Positions 52,843-62,880 are shown, numbered from the stretch's first letter. The stretch: DNA of 64,000 nucleotides from Neobacillus niacini NBRC 15566 (GCF_001591505.1 NZ_BCVA01000016.1:1-64000); one strand, 5' to 3'. Numbers and translations are program-made. The notes: generated by a model from the sequence alone, not told the origin.

Positions 52843-53559
52843 TCATCGACTATTCAATACCTCAGCAATATGCATAACCTTTATCGGCTTACCTTTTCGG
52901 TCAATCCGACCGCCAATATTCATCAGACAGCCGGCATCAGCGCCAATCAGGTAATCTGCACCTGTGTCTTCGACATGACAAACTTTTTCATCAACCATTT
53001 GTTCTGATATCTGTGCCATTTTAACCGAGAAGGTGCCGCCAAACCCGCAGCACTGTTCTTTTCCAGGCAGTTCGGTAAAGTTAAGTCCTTTTACATTTTT
53101 CAATAAAATCATAGGAGCTTCTTTTACTCCTAACAGTCTTGTCATATGACAGGAGGTATGAAAAGTTGCATTTCCTTCCAATTTAGCGCCAACATCTTCA
53201 ACCTTTAATACATCAACAATAAATTGCGTGAGTTCGTAGGTTTTCTCTGCTAATTTCTTTGCTTTCGGTTCCCAAACAGGATCTCCTTTGAAAACATGAG
53301 GATATTCATGAAACATAAATGCACAAGAACCGGATGGTGAAACGACATATTCCGCCTCTAAAAAGGTATCAATCATCCTTTTCATCGCTTCTTTAGACTC
53401 TTTTGTATAGCCACTATTATATGCTGGCTGACCGCAGCAAACCTGGGATTCTGGGAATTCAATTTCACAACCAAGTTTCTCTAGGAGCTCGACCGTTGCT
53501 TTTCCAACATTGCTTTGAAACATATCGACAAGGCATGTTGCAAATAAACTTACTTTCAT
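52843..53559 (-). CDS. lutA: L-lactate utilisation protein LutA
   Basis: A 238-residue CCG-domain protein, first gene of the lut cluster. Two cysteine-rich motifs ([14 protein letters not shown], about 40-53, and [13 protein letters not shown], about 167-179) bind an iron-sulfur or CCG-type cluster, as in glycolate oxidase GlpC/HdrB-like subunits. AAGGGG precedes the ATG. The promoter shares the rhaEW core. In this context LutABC would remove the lactate that RhaEW makes from rhamnose. Confidence 0.94.
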   Translation of the reverse strand: MKVSLFATCLVDMFQSNVGKATVELLEKLGCEIEFPESQVCCGQPAYNSGYTKESKEAMKRMIDTFLEAEYVVSPSGSCAFMFHEYPHVFKGDPVWEPKAKKLAEKTYELTQFIVDVLKVEDVGAKLEGNATFHTSCHMTRLLGVKEAPMILLKNVKGLNFTELPGKEQCCGFGGTFSVKMAQISEQMVDEKVCHVEDTGADYLIGADAGCLMNIGGRIDRKGKPIKVMHIAEVLNSR

Positions 53560-53611
53560 CTTGTTTCATCCCCTTGCTAAATCGGTAAATATTTTTATTT
53601 ATTTTTGTTTT

Positions 53612-53640
53612 ATTATAATATATGTTTGTTTATTTTTGAA
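53612..53640 (-). promoter_or_regulatory. lutA promoter with AAACAAACAT motif
   Basis: -35 TTCAAA (53635-53640), 17-bp spacer AATAAACAAACATATAT, -10 TATAAT (53612-53617) on the minus strand; nearly the same sequence as the rhaEW promoter. Confidence 0.8.
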
Positions 53641-53667
53641 TCTAGTTAAACAAATTTTCCTAAAAAT

Positions 53668-53698
53668 AAAAAAGAGCAAGCTCTAAAGCTTACTCTTT
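53668..53698 (-). terminator. Terminator after the EIIA gene
   Basis: AAAGAG-AAGCT pairs with AGCTT-CTCTTT, followed by a T run on the minus strand. Confidence 0.82.
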
Positions 53699-53711
53699 CA
53701 GGAATGATAGG

Positions 53712-54179
53712 TTATTTAATTATTTTTACTTCTTGTCCTTCAATTACTACTTTTTCATCCTCTGCTAAGTTGGTAAAGATGACGGGTGTAATAATGGAAG
53801 GTACTTTTTCTTTAATTAATTCAAAGTCAGCTTCAAGCAGCTTTTGACCTTTTTGGACACGCTGCCCGTCACTTACAAACGAAGTAAAGCCTTCTCCATT
53901 TAGAGATACGGTTTCAAGACCAACATGAATCAAAATTTCTCTGCCATCTGAAGACTTTATGCTTACTGCATGTTTGGTCGGGAATACACTGATTACTTCC
54001 CCATCTACTGGAGCTACAACCGTCCCGTTTGTTGGATTTACAGCAAAACCGTCACCGATCATTTTTTGAGAAAATACTGGATCTGGTACTACATCTAGAG
54101 GGACAATTTCGCCTTCTAATGGCTGTAAAATCGAAGTATCAACTTCTGCCTTTTTACTTTTGAATAGGTTTTTAAACAT
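53712..54179 (-). CDS. PTS glucose-type EIIA protein (Crr-like)
   Basis: A 155-residue soluble phosphocarrier. The phosphorylated His is in [17 protein letters not shown] (about residue 87), with the partner His in [11 protein letters not shown]. It accepts phosphate from HPr and passes it to an EIIB domain. No EIIBC gene is adjacent, so it probably serves permeases elsewhere that lack an EIIA domain. AAAGGCGG precedes the ATG; it is a single-gene transcript. Confidence 0.92.
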   Translation of the reverse strand: MFKNLFKSKKAEVDTSILQPLEGEIVPLDVVPDPVFSQKMIGDGFAVNPTNGTVVAPVDGEVISVFPTKHAVSIKSSDGREILIHVGLETVSLNGEGFTSFVSDGQRVQKGQKLLEADFELIKEKVPSIITPVIFTNLAEDEKVVIEGQEVKIIK

Positions 54180-54330
54180 ATTGAATACCGCCTTTTTAAA
54201 TACTTTTGCATAACTCTTTTAATTCACAAGTTTTTACTTTTATTATTTTCCCCTAATTTTATTCCTTTATCAAAACATACGCTTAGGACAGATTTTTTAA
54301 AATTTTCTTTACTTTTGATTATACCCTTTA

Positions 54331-54364
54331 AAAAAAATAATAAACCGCACTAGTGAATGTGCGG
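54331..54364 (-). terminator. Terminator after the 117-residue gene
   Basis: CCGCAC pairs with GTGCGG and is followed by TTTATTATTTTTTTT on the minus strand. Confidence 0.82.
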
Positions 54365-54375
54365 AAATGGTATGG

Positions 54376-54729
54376 TTATGAAGCTATTTTACTAAAGCTG
54401 TTGCATAGGTTTTTTAATGTGTACAATCTAGCGGTTATGATAAATAATTCATTGTAGTTATTTTCGACATATTCGTCTATAATTGTAATTCCTTTTTGAA
54501 ATTGGTCCACTAAGTAAAGCGTGTATTTTTCATCCCAATCAAACTGGTTTATTCTTATGAGTTCATCTGCTACTATTTGAAACTTATACTCCTCAATCAG
54601 ATATTTAATTTGCAATAATTTATTGTTTTCAATTCTAAAATTGTTTATTTTTCTTTGATTTTGAACAAATTTAATAAAACCATTAATATTTTCCGCCAGG
54701 ACGATCGCTTTTTGCATTTCGGACTGCAT
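54376..54729 (-). CDS. Hypothetical helical protein, 117 residues
   Basis: A soluble, mostly helical protein without Cys; charged surface helices (RIENNKLLQIKYLIEEYKFQ, DQFQKGITIIDEYVENNYNE). The start is the ATG after AGGAGGGG; 23 earlier codons lack a ribosome binding site. It has its own terminator. No family recognised. Confidence 0.55.
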   Translation of the reverse strand: MQSEMQKAIVLAENINGFIKFVQNQRKINNFRIENNKLLQIKYLIEEYKFQIVADELIRINQFDWDEKYTLYLVDQFQKGITIIDEYVENNYNELFIITARLYTLKNLCNSFSKIAS

Positions 54730-54842
54730 TTCATCCCCTCCTATAGGTCTAAGTTTCATCCTATAGAAAGTGTATGTTGTGGGAGAATATGATGACACCC
54801 ATAGATTATGTCTTTCGAATCACTCCGATTCACAGGCGGTTG

Positions 54843-55532
54843 TTAATTAAATTTTTTAATAATTTTATTATGTGTCACTTCAATTTTTCCAGGCAAGACA
54901 AAAAGATATTCAATGAGGCTTTCAAGCAAATCCATTAATAAAGCAGTTGTCTCATAATCCATTTCCGTTTCTAGTTCCAGCATCCGATGTAAGGAACCAT
55001 CAGTTGCGAGCAGGTGGCTAAGAGATTGAATCGGCTTTGCCAATTCAACATGATTTGGCAGGATTTCAAGCTGCTGGGATAAAGGTTGTCCTTTACTTTT
55101 TTCTTTAAGAAAATGTTTTAGGATACTCTCAATGACACGTTTTGCCATAACTGCAGTAGCTGAATTTTCTCTAGATTCGAATACATTTATCGCAGATCGG
55201 TAAGCTCTTATAAGGTCTTTTGGAATAGTAGGAAGACTTTCTATATGATTAATGAGATTTTTTGAAGCTTGGATGTCATAGATATATGTGTCTGCATGCT
55301 CATTTTGCTCATCCTGACCATCCTTGGTCATCATAATAAATACGGTTGATTTTTTACAAGTCGGGCAGCTGGACTCCGTTAGTATTCCATTCTTGCTGCT
55401 TTGAAAGTTTGCATTAATCATAAATTCGGTAACATTTCGGCATTGAGGGCATTCACTTTGTATGCTCTTTGGTATTTTTAAATTTCCATATCGGATGTAA
55501 GAATTGACGGAACCAGGATTTATCCTTCTCAT
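54843..55532 (-). CDS. DUF4145-like protein with N-terminal zinc ribbon
   Basis: A 229-residue soluble protein: a zinc-ribbon pattern with CPQC (about 29-32) and CPTC (about 56-59), then a helical DUF4145-like domain (about 100-225: MAKRVIESILKHFLKEK). DUF4145 domains occur alone and in restriction- or defence-linked proteins; no such genes are adjacent. GGGAGG precedes the ATG. Function unknown. Confidence 0.65.
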   Translation of the reverse strand: MRRINPGSVNSYIRYGNLKIPKSIQSECPQCRNVTEFMINANFQSSKNGILTESSCPTCKKSTVFIMMTKDGQDEQNEHADTYIYDIQASKNLINHIESLPTIPKDLIRAYRSAINVFESRENSATAVMAKRVIESILKHFLKEKSKGQPLSQQLEILPNHVELAKPIQSLSHLLATDGSLHRMLELETEMDYETTALLMDLLESLIEYLFVLPGKIEVTHNKIIKKFN

Positions 55533-55688
55533 ACCTTAGCCTCCCTGATTTTCCACTTTATGTTTCTTATTTAGATAAATGATAGGATCTCCATACATTG
55601 TTAGTTTTCCCGTAAAAAGAAAAATCATGTTCTATACGGACAAGCATAAGATGAAATAACTATCTTTTTGCTGAAAGGACTGTTCAGC

Positions 55689-56603
55689 ATGATTAATAAT
55701 TCGAAGTTGACTGCTTCACTGTATGCATTAATGGCAATTAGTTTTTGGGGCGTTTCATTTGTGTCCACAAAAGCTGTACTAGGAAAGCTGGATCCTTATT
55801 CATTATTAGTGATTCGATTTGGGATTGGAGCTTTATTTTTGCTGTTGCTCCTTCTTCTGCAACGAAATCGACTAAAAGTCTCGATTAAATATCTTCCACA
55901 TTTAATCGTACTTGGTATACTAGGAGTTTTTATTCATCAAATACTCCAGGCAACAGCATTGCTGACTATAAATGCTTCTGCAGCTGGTTGGCTCATATCG
56001 TTTTCACCCGTTTTTACCGTCATTCTCTCGATTCTTTTTTTACATGAAAAGTTAAGTTTAACAAAAGTTGTTGGGATGGTAATGGCGATAACGGGTGTTC
56101 TGATTATATCATCGTCAAGAAGTGGACAATCCTTTCAGCTTGCTATGAATATAGGCTTCCTTCTCATGATTCTGAGCACGTTAAATTGGGCTATTTATTC
56201 TGTGCTTTTAAAAAGTTTAAAAATTCCTTATCCCCCCCTCGTGGTTACGTTTTATATGTGCTTACTAGGCTTGATTCTTACCACACCCTTCCTTATTCGG
56301 AATAGAGGCTGGGAAGACCTTTCATTGTTAAACCATTCAGAGTGGGCACATTTGTTATTTCTCGGTGTCTTTGTATCGGGAATTGCTTATTGGTATTGGG
56401 GAAAAGCACTTGAGGTCCTAGAGGCATCCAAGGTTTCCATGTTTCTCTATTTGGAGCCCATTGCAACATTAATTGCGGCAGTTCTGCTTTTACAAGAGAA
56501 AGTTTTACTCATAAGTATTACAGGCGGAATCATAATTATTATAGGAGTGATTATCGTTAACGGTCAGCTGGTGCCTATGTTGTTACGCTTATTAAAGAAA
56601 TAA
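55689..56603 (+). CDS. EamA/DMT family exporter
   Basis: A 304-residue membrane protein with ten segments formed by two EamA repeats (about 5-140 and 150-290), each ending in the typical GxxLIxxGV helix (VGMVMAITGVLII, ITGGIIIIIGVII). DMT proteins often export amino acids or metabolites. It is first in an operon with cysteine dioxygenase (20 bp gap) and an AraC regulator, suggesting export of cysteine or its oxidation product. The start is the ATG after GAAAGGA; a TTG seven codons earlier is less likely. Confidence 0.87.
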   Translation: MINNSKLTASLYALMAISFWGVSFVSTKAVLGKLDPYSLLVIRFGIGALFLLLLLLLQRNRLKVSIKYLPHLIVLGILGVFIHQILQATALLTINASAAGWLISFSPVFTVILSILFLHEKLSLTKVVGMVMAITGVLIISSSRSGQSFQLAMNIGFLLMILSTLNWAIYSVLLKSLKIPYPPLVVTFYMCLLGLILTTPFLIRNRGWEDLSLLNHSEWAHLLFLGVFVSGIAYWYWGKALEVLEASKVSMFLYLEPIATLIAAVLLLQEKVLLISITGGIIIIIGVIIVNGQLVPMLLRLLKK

Positions 56604-56623
56604 CGGCAATAGGAGGAGACTTT

Positions 56624-57193
56624 ATGACATTGACAGCTAAGATTAAGAATGCCTTAGACTCTTTAAATAGCCCATCGAAAGCCGATCTAAAGGAGGCATT
56701 GTTACAAATTGATATGAAACTTGATGATCTTGCACAATTGCCAGTACCTTCTGACGGAAAGCCTTACAACCGAAAGCTTCTATATAAAAATGATGAAGTC
56801 GAGCTGCTTGTGATGAATTGGTCTCAGTTAGAGTGTGCTCCTCATGATCATGGCAATTCCCACGGCTGGATTCAAGTGATTTCTGGCACGTCTCTTAATT
56901 CTGTTTATGAAGTTAAAGGTGATAGCTTACCGAAAGAATTGTTTCATCAGTACCACCATAAAGGACAATATTTTTATGCCCCAAAAAAGGCCGTCCATAA
57001 AATGAAAGCCTCTAATAATATGGACATGGTAACACTCCATCTCTATTCCCCTCCCATTACCGGTATGATGGTTTATGACATCGAGAAATGTGCAGCCTGT
57101 GTGGTATCAGATGATTGCGGGGCATGGTGGCCAGATGAACAATATCAAAAACTAAAAGAGATTAAATTAAATTCGAATACAAGTAAAGGATGA
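56624..57193 (+). CDS. Cysteine dioxygenase family protein (YubC-like)
   Basis: A 189-residue cupin of the cysteine dioxygenase type, which oxidises L-cysteine to cysteine sulfinate with non-haem iron. The metal histidines appear in CAPHDHGNSHGW (HxH) and APKKAVHKMKA. The C-terminal CAACVVSDDCGAWWPDEQ is found in Bacillus members such as YubC. AGGAGGAG precedes the ATG. It lies between an exporter and a regulator. A related thiol dioxygenase activity is the alternative. Confidence 0.87.
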   Translation: MTLTAKIKNALDSLNSPSKADLKEALLQIDMKLDDLAQLPVPSDGKPYNRKLLYKNDEVELLVMNWSQLECAPHDHGNSHGWIQVISGTSLNSVYEVKGDSLPKELFHQYHHKGQYFYAPKKAVHKMKASNNMDMVTLHLYSPPITGMMVYDIEKCAACVVSDDCGAWWPDEQYQKLKEIKLNSNTSKG

Positions 57194-57199
57194 AGCTCT

Positions 57200-58054
57200 T
57201 TGTGTATGGATCTTGGAAACCTAACATCTAAACTAAATGAGTTAACCTTTTCCTTATTGCTAGCAGGTTACAAAACTTGTCCTCAAAATTGGGTTAAAAA
57301 AGGAAAAAAGCCCTTTTATCATTCCTTATGGTTTATTACGAAAGGATCTGGCGAAATCATTATAAATGAAAAGAAAAATGAACTTTCTCCCGGGAAACTT
57401 ATCGTTTTTACACCTGGGATGATATGCGACAAAAAATCTTCTTCTTCAAATCCACTAGAGTTTTATTTTATTCGGTTTACTCATGCAGGTGCTATTGAGA
57501 AAAAGGAGCAATGGCATTTCAAACAGCCTCAGGATATACCATTTCCATTACATGGAGTGTATTCCATTAAAAACAGCTCTGGAGTTGCCCTTTTATTCGA
57601 TGAAATCAATTCTTTATCTAAACGCAGAAGTTCAACGATTGCTTTTAGACAAAAAATTCTCTTTCAAGAACTATTACTAACCTTGATACAGGACTTCCAT
57701 ACTCAAACGTTTTCTAAAGACACAAGACAGGTGATTGAGGAAACGATTGACTACATTGGTCATCATTATCATCAGGCTATAACCTTAACAGATTTGGCTA
57801 AGATGGCAGACTTAAGTAATAGTCACTTTTCCAGACTTTTCAAAAAGAATACTGGCTACAGTCCAATTGAATATTTGACCCATTTACGGATTGATCGGGC
57901 AAAGGAGCTTCTTGCTCATTCTGATATAAGGGTCAAAGAGGTAAGTCAGAATGTCGGTTACGAGGATGAACTCTATTTCAGTCGTATTTTCAAAAAAATA
58001 GTTGGAGTTTCCCCTACTCAATTCAGTGATGAACAAAAGACATTAGACCAATAG
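57200..58054 (+). CDS. AraC family regulator of the cysteine dioxygenase operon
   Basis: A 284-residue protein: cupin-like sensor domain (about 15-150, WFITKGSGEIIINEKKNELS) and a C-terminal double HTH (about 183-280: ITLTDLAKMADLSNSHFSRL and VGYEDELYFSRIFKKIVGVS). It follows the dioxygenase gene by six bases. The start is a TTG nine bases after AAAGGA; an ATG two codons later is the alternative. It probably controls its own operon in response to a sulfur or amino acid signal. Confidence 0.85.
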   Translation: MCMDLGNLTSKLNELTFSLLLAGYKTCPQNWVKKGKKPFYHSLWFITKGSGEIIINEKKNELSPGKLIVFTPGMICDKKSSSSNPLEFYFIRFTHAGAIEKKEQWHFKQPQDIPFPLHGVYSIKNSSGVALLFDEINSLSKRRSSTIAFRQKILFQELLLTLIQDFHTQTFSKDTRQVIEETIDYIGHHYHQAITLTDLAKMADLSNSHFSRLFKKNTGYSPIEYLTHLRIDRAKELLAHSDIRVKEVSQNVGYEDELYFSRIFKKIVGVSPTQFSDEQKTLDQ

Positions 58055-58084
58055 AAAAAGGATGGTTTTGATTCAAGACCATCC
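58054..58084 (-). terminator. Terminator after the bmrD-like gene
   Basis: GGATGGTCTTG pairs with CAAAACCATCC (one G-T), followed by TTTTTCTATT on the minus strand. Confidence 0.82.
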
Positions 58085-58098
58085 AATACCATTTCATC

Positions 58099-59889
58099 TT
58101 AATTTTTAACTTTTACCTGCTTCCCTTTATTCCGATTTTGGCATAATTGATAGTAGACCGATTGGTTGTTTAGCAGCTGTTGATGATTTCCCATTTCTAC
58201 AATTCTACCCTTATCTAAGACAATAATTTTATCTGCATGCAGTATGGTGGATAGCCGATGTGCAATGATAATGGTAGTTCGATTCTTGGATATTTCTCTT
58301 AAAGCTTCTTGAACCGCTTGTTCTGTTTCTGTATCAATATTGGCTGTCGCTTCATCAAGTATGAGTACATCATTATCCGCAATCATGGCCCTTAGAAAGG
58401 AGAGCAGCTGTTTTTGTCCCGCCGACAGTACGGTACCTTCCTCTCCCAGCATGGTGTCATATCCTTCCGGCAGCTTGCTAAAAAAAGGATCAATATTTAC
58501 AGCCTTTGCCGCTTTTATGATTTCTTCCTTACTAACATGGTTATGATTTAAACGAATGTTATCAAAGACAGTCCCTGAAAAGACAAACGCATCTTGTTGT
58601 ATAATTCCGATATGCCTTCTAAGGTCGTTTAATTGAACATCTTTTATGTTGATACCATCAAGACTGATGGTTCCCTTTTGATGATCATAAAATCGGTTCA
58701 ACAGTTGTATGATTGAACTTTTGCCGGCACCGGTTGCACCGACCACACCTACTGTTTCCCCATGATTGATTCTAAAATGGACATCCTTTAATACCCATTC
58801 TTCATTCTTGTAAGCAAACCATACATGTTGAAAAACAAGGTTACCCTTCACTTTTTCCGGCAGTTCCTTAGGGTGCACAGGATTTATGATTGTTGGCTTC
58901 GTTTCTAACGATTCAAAGATCCGTTCAGCTGATGCTAGTGCTGCTTGTATTTGGTTGAATCTGTCTGCTAATCCTCTGAGCGGTTCAAAAAACTGCCTGA
59001 CATAATGTGTAAACGCATACACAGTGCCAAAAGTAATCGTTCCATCTACTACACTTCTCCCCCCATACCAAACTAATAGCGCAAGCGAAATATTTCCAAA
59101 TAAGCCGATAGAAGGATTAAAGATCGAATTGATTACCGTTTGACGCATCCCAGCACGATAATGCTCCTCATTTAATTCATTAAAGCGTTCCAGTTGTTTT
59201 CCTTCACGGGCAAATAGTTGAATGACACTCATACCGGAGAGATTTTCAGCTAGATAGGAAAGTAATGATGAAAGAATGCTCCTCAGCTTCCTCTGTGTAT
59301 CACGTAATACCCTTTTAAAATAAAAAGTGACGGTGGCTATGACAGGTATGACTAAAAAACAGATCAGGGTCAGTTTTACACTCATATATAACATAAGGGC
59401 AATAATTCCAATCAGCATTAATACTTCTTTTACTAAATTAACAATTACTTGAGAGTAGAGCTGGTTCAGAGATTCAACATCATGGGTAATCCTTGTCACT
59501 AACCTTCCAATCGGATTTTGCCTAAAGAAATCCATCTGCATGATAGAAAAGTGCTTAAAAAGGGCTTGCCTGAAATCATAAATTACATACTGCCCTGTAA
59601 ATTGCAGGGTATTATTTTGGAAATAAGTACAAATAGAAGAGACCATGATTAATAAGAAATAGATGATGCCTAAGTACATCATCCCTTGATAATCATTCAT
59701 CCTAATGTAAGTGTCGATGGCCACTTTAATGATAAATGGCTGCGCTAAACTGGCAATGACAATAAATCCTGTCAGCAGCAATGAAAAGAATAGGAGCTTT
59801 CGATAGGGTTTCGCGAACATCATCATTCCTTTTAATAATTGGCGGTCCCCCATTTGAGAATGGCTTCCTTTTTCTAATCGTCGAATCAT
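58099..59889 (-). CDS. bmrD: Heterodimeric ABC exporter half BmrD (YheH-like)
   Basis: A 596-residue fused exporter half: six membrane segments (about 30-325) and a nucleotide-binding domain (about 350-590). Walker A is GATGAGKSS, the signature is degenerate (LSAGQKQ) and Walker B keeps the catalytic Glu (LILDEAT). This split of consensus and degenerate residues with the upstream half is typical of BmrC/BmrD multidrug exporters. It starts with a four-base overlap on the upstream ORF. If bmrC is truly broken, this half has no partner here. Confidence 0.88.
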   Translation of the reverse strand: MIRRLEKGSHSQMGDRQLLKGMMMFAKPYRKLLFFSLLLTGFIVIASLAQPFIIKVAIDTYIRMNDYQGMMYLGIIYFLLIMVSSICTYFQNNTLQFTGQYVIYDFRQALFKHFSIMQMDFFRQNPIGRLVTRITHDVESLNQLYSQVIVNLVKEVLMLIGIIALMLYMSVKLTLICFLVIPVIATVTFYFKRVLRDTQRKLRSILSSLLSYLAENLSGMSVIQLFAREGKQLERFNELNEEHYRAGMRQTVINSIFNPSIGLFGNISLALLVWYGGRSVVDGTITFGTVYAFTHYVRQFFEPLRGLADRFNQIQAALASAERIFESLETKPTIINPVHPKELPEKVKGNLVFQHVWFAYKNEEWVLKDVHFRINHGETVGVVGATGAGKSSIIQLLNRFYDHQKGTISLDGINIKDVQLNDLRRHIGIIQQDAFVFSGTVFDNIRLNHNHVSKEEIIKAAKAVNIDPFFSKLPEGYDTMLGEEGTVLSAGQKQLLSFLRAMIADNDVLILDEATANIDTETEQAVQEALREISKNRTTIIIAHRLSTILHADKIIVLDKGRIVEMGNHQQLLNNQSVYYQLCQNRNKGKQVKVKN

Positions 59890-61669
59890 GATCTCCTCCT
59901 TTTTTTGATGAGGATCTTTCTTCCATTAAGTGATGGACTCAAAAACTCTGTTGTTTGCTGCGTAAACATTTTTTTGTACATTCCATTCTGTTTTAAAAGA
60001 GAGTGATGTGTTCCCCTTTCGACAATCTCCCCTTTATCTAACACAATAATTTGATCTGCTTCTTGTATCGTAGAAATTCGGTGGCTGATAATGATGGAAG
60101 TTCGACTTTTCATTTGTGTTCTTAGTGTGTTTAAAATATTGGTTTCTGTTTTAGAATCTACTGCTGAGAGGCTGTCATCAAATATGATGATAGGAGAAGG
60201 TTTTATCAATGCTCTTGCGATACTCACACGTTGTCGTTGTCCACCTGATAAAGATAATCCTCTTTCGCCTAATTCTGTCTCAAATTTCTCTGGAAGTTCC
60301 ATAATATCTTGATAAACATGTGCTTGCCTTGCTGCATGAAATACCTGTTCATTTTCATAAGGATTTGGGTCAAAGGCAATGTTTTCTTTTATAGATGAGG
60401 AAAATAAGAAATTGTCTTGTGGGACGTATGCAACCGATGATCGTAGGGTTTTTAATGGAACATCTCGGATATCATGGTCATCGATAAATATTGAATTTTT
60501 AGGAGGATTGTATAAACGTAAGAGTAAATTGACTAAGGTTGATTTACCGCTTCCTACTTTCCCGACAATGGCTAAACTAGTTCCTTTTGGAATCGAAACG
60601 GTAATATTTTTTAATGCGCTTTCTTTACTCCTTTGATACTTGAACGATAAATTTCGAATCATAATAGTACCTTGAATCGAAGTAATAGAAGTCACCCCTT
60701 CTTCATCCTGAATGGTAGGTTCCGTTGATAAAACATGACGAATACGATTATCTGCGGCTTTTCCCTGCTGCAGAAGATTGATGACCTTCCCTATGTTTTC
60801 AATCGGAGCAATCAACAAAGATAAATAGGTATTAAAAGCAACAAAATCACCAAGAGAAATGGTACTTTTCATTACTAAAATAGAGCCAAATACAATGGAA
60901 ATTAAATAACTTAGACCCACAATGCCCTGACTTAATGAGGTGAAAAGTGAATTTGCACGGATTAACTGTTTATTGACCTCGACATTTGCCTGATTATCGT
61001 TTGTGAACTTCTTACGTTCTTCTTGCTCTTGTATATAAGTTTTAATAACACTTATACCAGAACAAAATTCTTGAACTCGGCTTGTCAATGTCCCGATCGC
61101 TTCTTGTACTTGTAATGCCTTTGAATCTTTGACCGGAACCGATAGGCAATATACGTTAAACCTGGTAAAGGCAAAAGGACCAGTAACGTTAAATAAAGAT
61201 TTATCGTACTAGCCATCATAAAAACTGATATCGAAATAAGTACGGCTGCTTCGACCATCTGGAAATATCCCTGCATCACAATCTGCCTCATGATATTAAC
61301 ATCATTTACGGCATGAGCCATCAGATTCCCAATTCGCTGATTTTGATAGTATTCAGCCTGCAGCCTCTCCCAATGCGAAAACAATGAACTACGTAAATCC
61401 CGCTCTAGGATTCTTGACATCTTGAATATATATATGCGGCCGCTCGAGCGAAATAGGAAAGCACCGAGTCCGACAATCACAAACCATAGAGATAACTCCC
61501 ATAAATCAGAAACGGGAATGGATTCATTTTGGAGACCATCTGTGAACTTTTTTAATAAAACGGGAACAAATAATTGCAAAACGAGGGAAAAGATTAAAAG
61601 GATAGTACCTAGCAAATAACTCCATTTATGTAGAAGAAAATGATCCTTAAAGATAGGTTTATTTCTCAT
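59886..61669 (-). pseudogene. bmrC: bmrC-like ABC exporter half, split by a single-base frameshift
   Basis: Two overlapping frames together make one exporter half of about 594 residues. The first frame (61669 to 61085) gives membrane segments 1-4 and drifts after FRSKIQ into a nonsense tail ending RSGH; the second (to 59886) continues as ALQVQEAIGTLTSRVQEF and carries Walker A GKVGSGKST, signature LSLSGGQRQR and a Walker B with Asp in place of Glu (IIIFDDSLSA), the BmrC pattern. One A missing from the run at 61120-61122 restores the frame. AAGGAGG precedes the start. It could be a real mutation, a phase-variable tract or a sequencing error. Confidence 0.85.
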
Positions 61670-61994
61670 CATACCCCCTCCTTCATAAAGGAATATGCTT
61701 AGAATAACGTACCCTTCAACCAATCACAATGGATTTCCCCATCATCTTTCATGGATTATTGTGCTAAATTCTCAGATTGTAAAGTAACTGAAATAACGAC
61801 AAATACTTTTGATTCTTTGTTTTTCGATAGGGCATTTGCTCATAAATACTCAATTATAGGGCGGATTCATCACATTTCATAAGAAAGTGACGATGAAAAC
61901 TCTTCATACCCAAAAAGGGACAAAGGATTTTATGTGGAATTTATACATTAACAAGGTAAGTAACCTTGTAACATATCGGAAAGGTTGTGAGTTT
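61670..61994. other. Intergenic gap with no assigned feature
   Basis: Divergent region of 325 bp between bmrC and the gene at 61995. It holds one small hairpin, ACAAGG-TAAGTAA-CCTTGT, at about 61950-61968. No BmrB-like leader peptide could be recognised ahead of bmrC. Confidence 0.3.
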
Positions 61995-62693
61995 ATGAGA
62001 CTTCTGGATGTACAGCCTAAGAAAAACTTTAGCTACATCTTCGTTCAATTTCCAGGAATGAAAATGAATGTCCCTACGCTCTCCAACAATGAGGGAAAGG
62101 TGGTGAACGAAGACGTTGCTTTATGTATCCAATTAAATAGCAAAGAGAAGGTTAATAGTTTATACCTTGTACCCACACAGAGTATAAAACCATTTGACTT
62201 CTCTGATGAAGAAATTGGAGCAAAAGCGTTTTTTCGAGTCATCAAAAAAAAAGAAATCTCCCCAAACTCAAACACAAAAGAATCCGATGATATTGTCACG
62301 TTTATTACTGATGAAGTGACTGTTGTGCAAAAGAAAACAGCAGCAGGATATGAATTCGTCTTAGTTTTAAATAAACGTGAAATTGGCATGGTCGCTTCCA
62401 TTGAAGAAGAAGTTTTACAAACAGAAACAGTACCATTGACATTTATTGAGGAGCCGAAAGAAAGTGTCATTGCTCAAGCCGTTAAAAAGAAGAATATCAT
62501 TGTCTTCGGAATGAGGGCCAAAAAGAGGATAATCTATGGAGGCCATGTCTTTCTCAATACTGAAGTTATAGATCCTATTCGAATGCTTTTTGAGGGCGTT
62601 AAAAGAAAAGTTATGGTATTCTCTCCTGCCGCATTAGATTTTATCGGTCCAGGTGATCGGAACCAACCCATTTTTATTATGAGGGGAGGGTAA
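61995..62693 (+). CDS. Hypothetical protein, 232 residues
   Basis: A soluble beta-rich protein without signal peptide or membrane segments, with an early YIFVQFPGMKMNVP segment and a central VTFITDEVTVVQKK strand pair. The start is the ATG after GAAAGG; the frame extends 36 codons upstream without a ribosome binding site. It is transcribed alone. I recognise no family. Confidence 0.6.
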   Translation: MRLLDVQPKKNFSYIFVQFPGMKMNVPTLSNNEGKVVNEDVALCIQLNSKEKVNSLYLVPTQSIKPFDFSDEEIGAKAFFRVIKKKEISPNSNTKESDDIVTFITDEVTVVQKKTAAGYEFVLVLNKREIGMVASIEEEVLQTETVPLTFIEEPKESVIAQAVKKKNIIVFGMRAKKRIIYGGHVFLNTEVIDPIRMLFEGVKRKVMVFSPAALDFIGPGDRNQPIFIMRGG

Positions 62694-62748
62694 AGCCGTT
62701 TTTCCACAAAGGAAAAGACAATTTCATACTAGAAAAATAATCGAAATG

Positions 62749-62770
62749 AAGGATTAAAAGGATAATCCTT
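62749..62770. promoter_or_regulatory. 8-bp inverted repeat after the hypothetical gene
   Basis: AAGGATTA and TAATCCTT, spaced by six bases, lie in the gap 62694-62998 ahead of the GH27 gene and upstream of the terminator at 62844. It could be an operator; no promoter was assigned. Confidence 0.35.
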
Positions 62771-62843
62771 TACGATTGAATAGATATAAAATAAAAGTGA
62801 AAGGAAAAAGTTCTTAAAAAAATGCAGCAAATTCAAATGGATT

Positions 62844-62880
62844 TAAAAGACTTAACCATGGGGTTAAGTCTTTTTGTTTT
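62844..62880 (+). terminator. Terminator before the GH27 gene
   Basis: AAAAGACTTAACC pairs with GGTTAAGTCTTTT, then TTTG. It ends the upstream transcript, or acts as an attenuator if the GH27 promoter lies further up. Confidence 0.82.

Noticed and set aside
61673..61800. BmrB-like attenuating leader peptide ahead of bmrC
   Set aside because: No short frame with a ribosome binding site and no terminator/antiterminator pair could be found.
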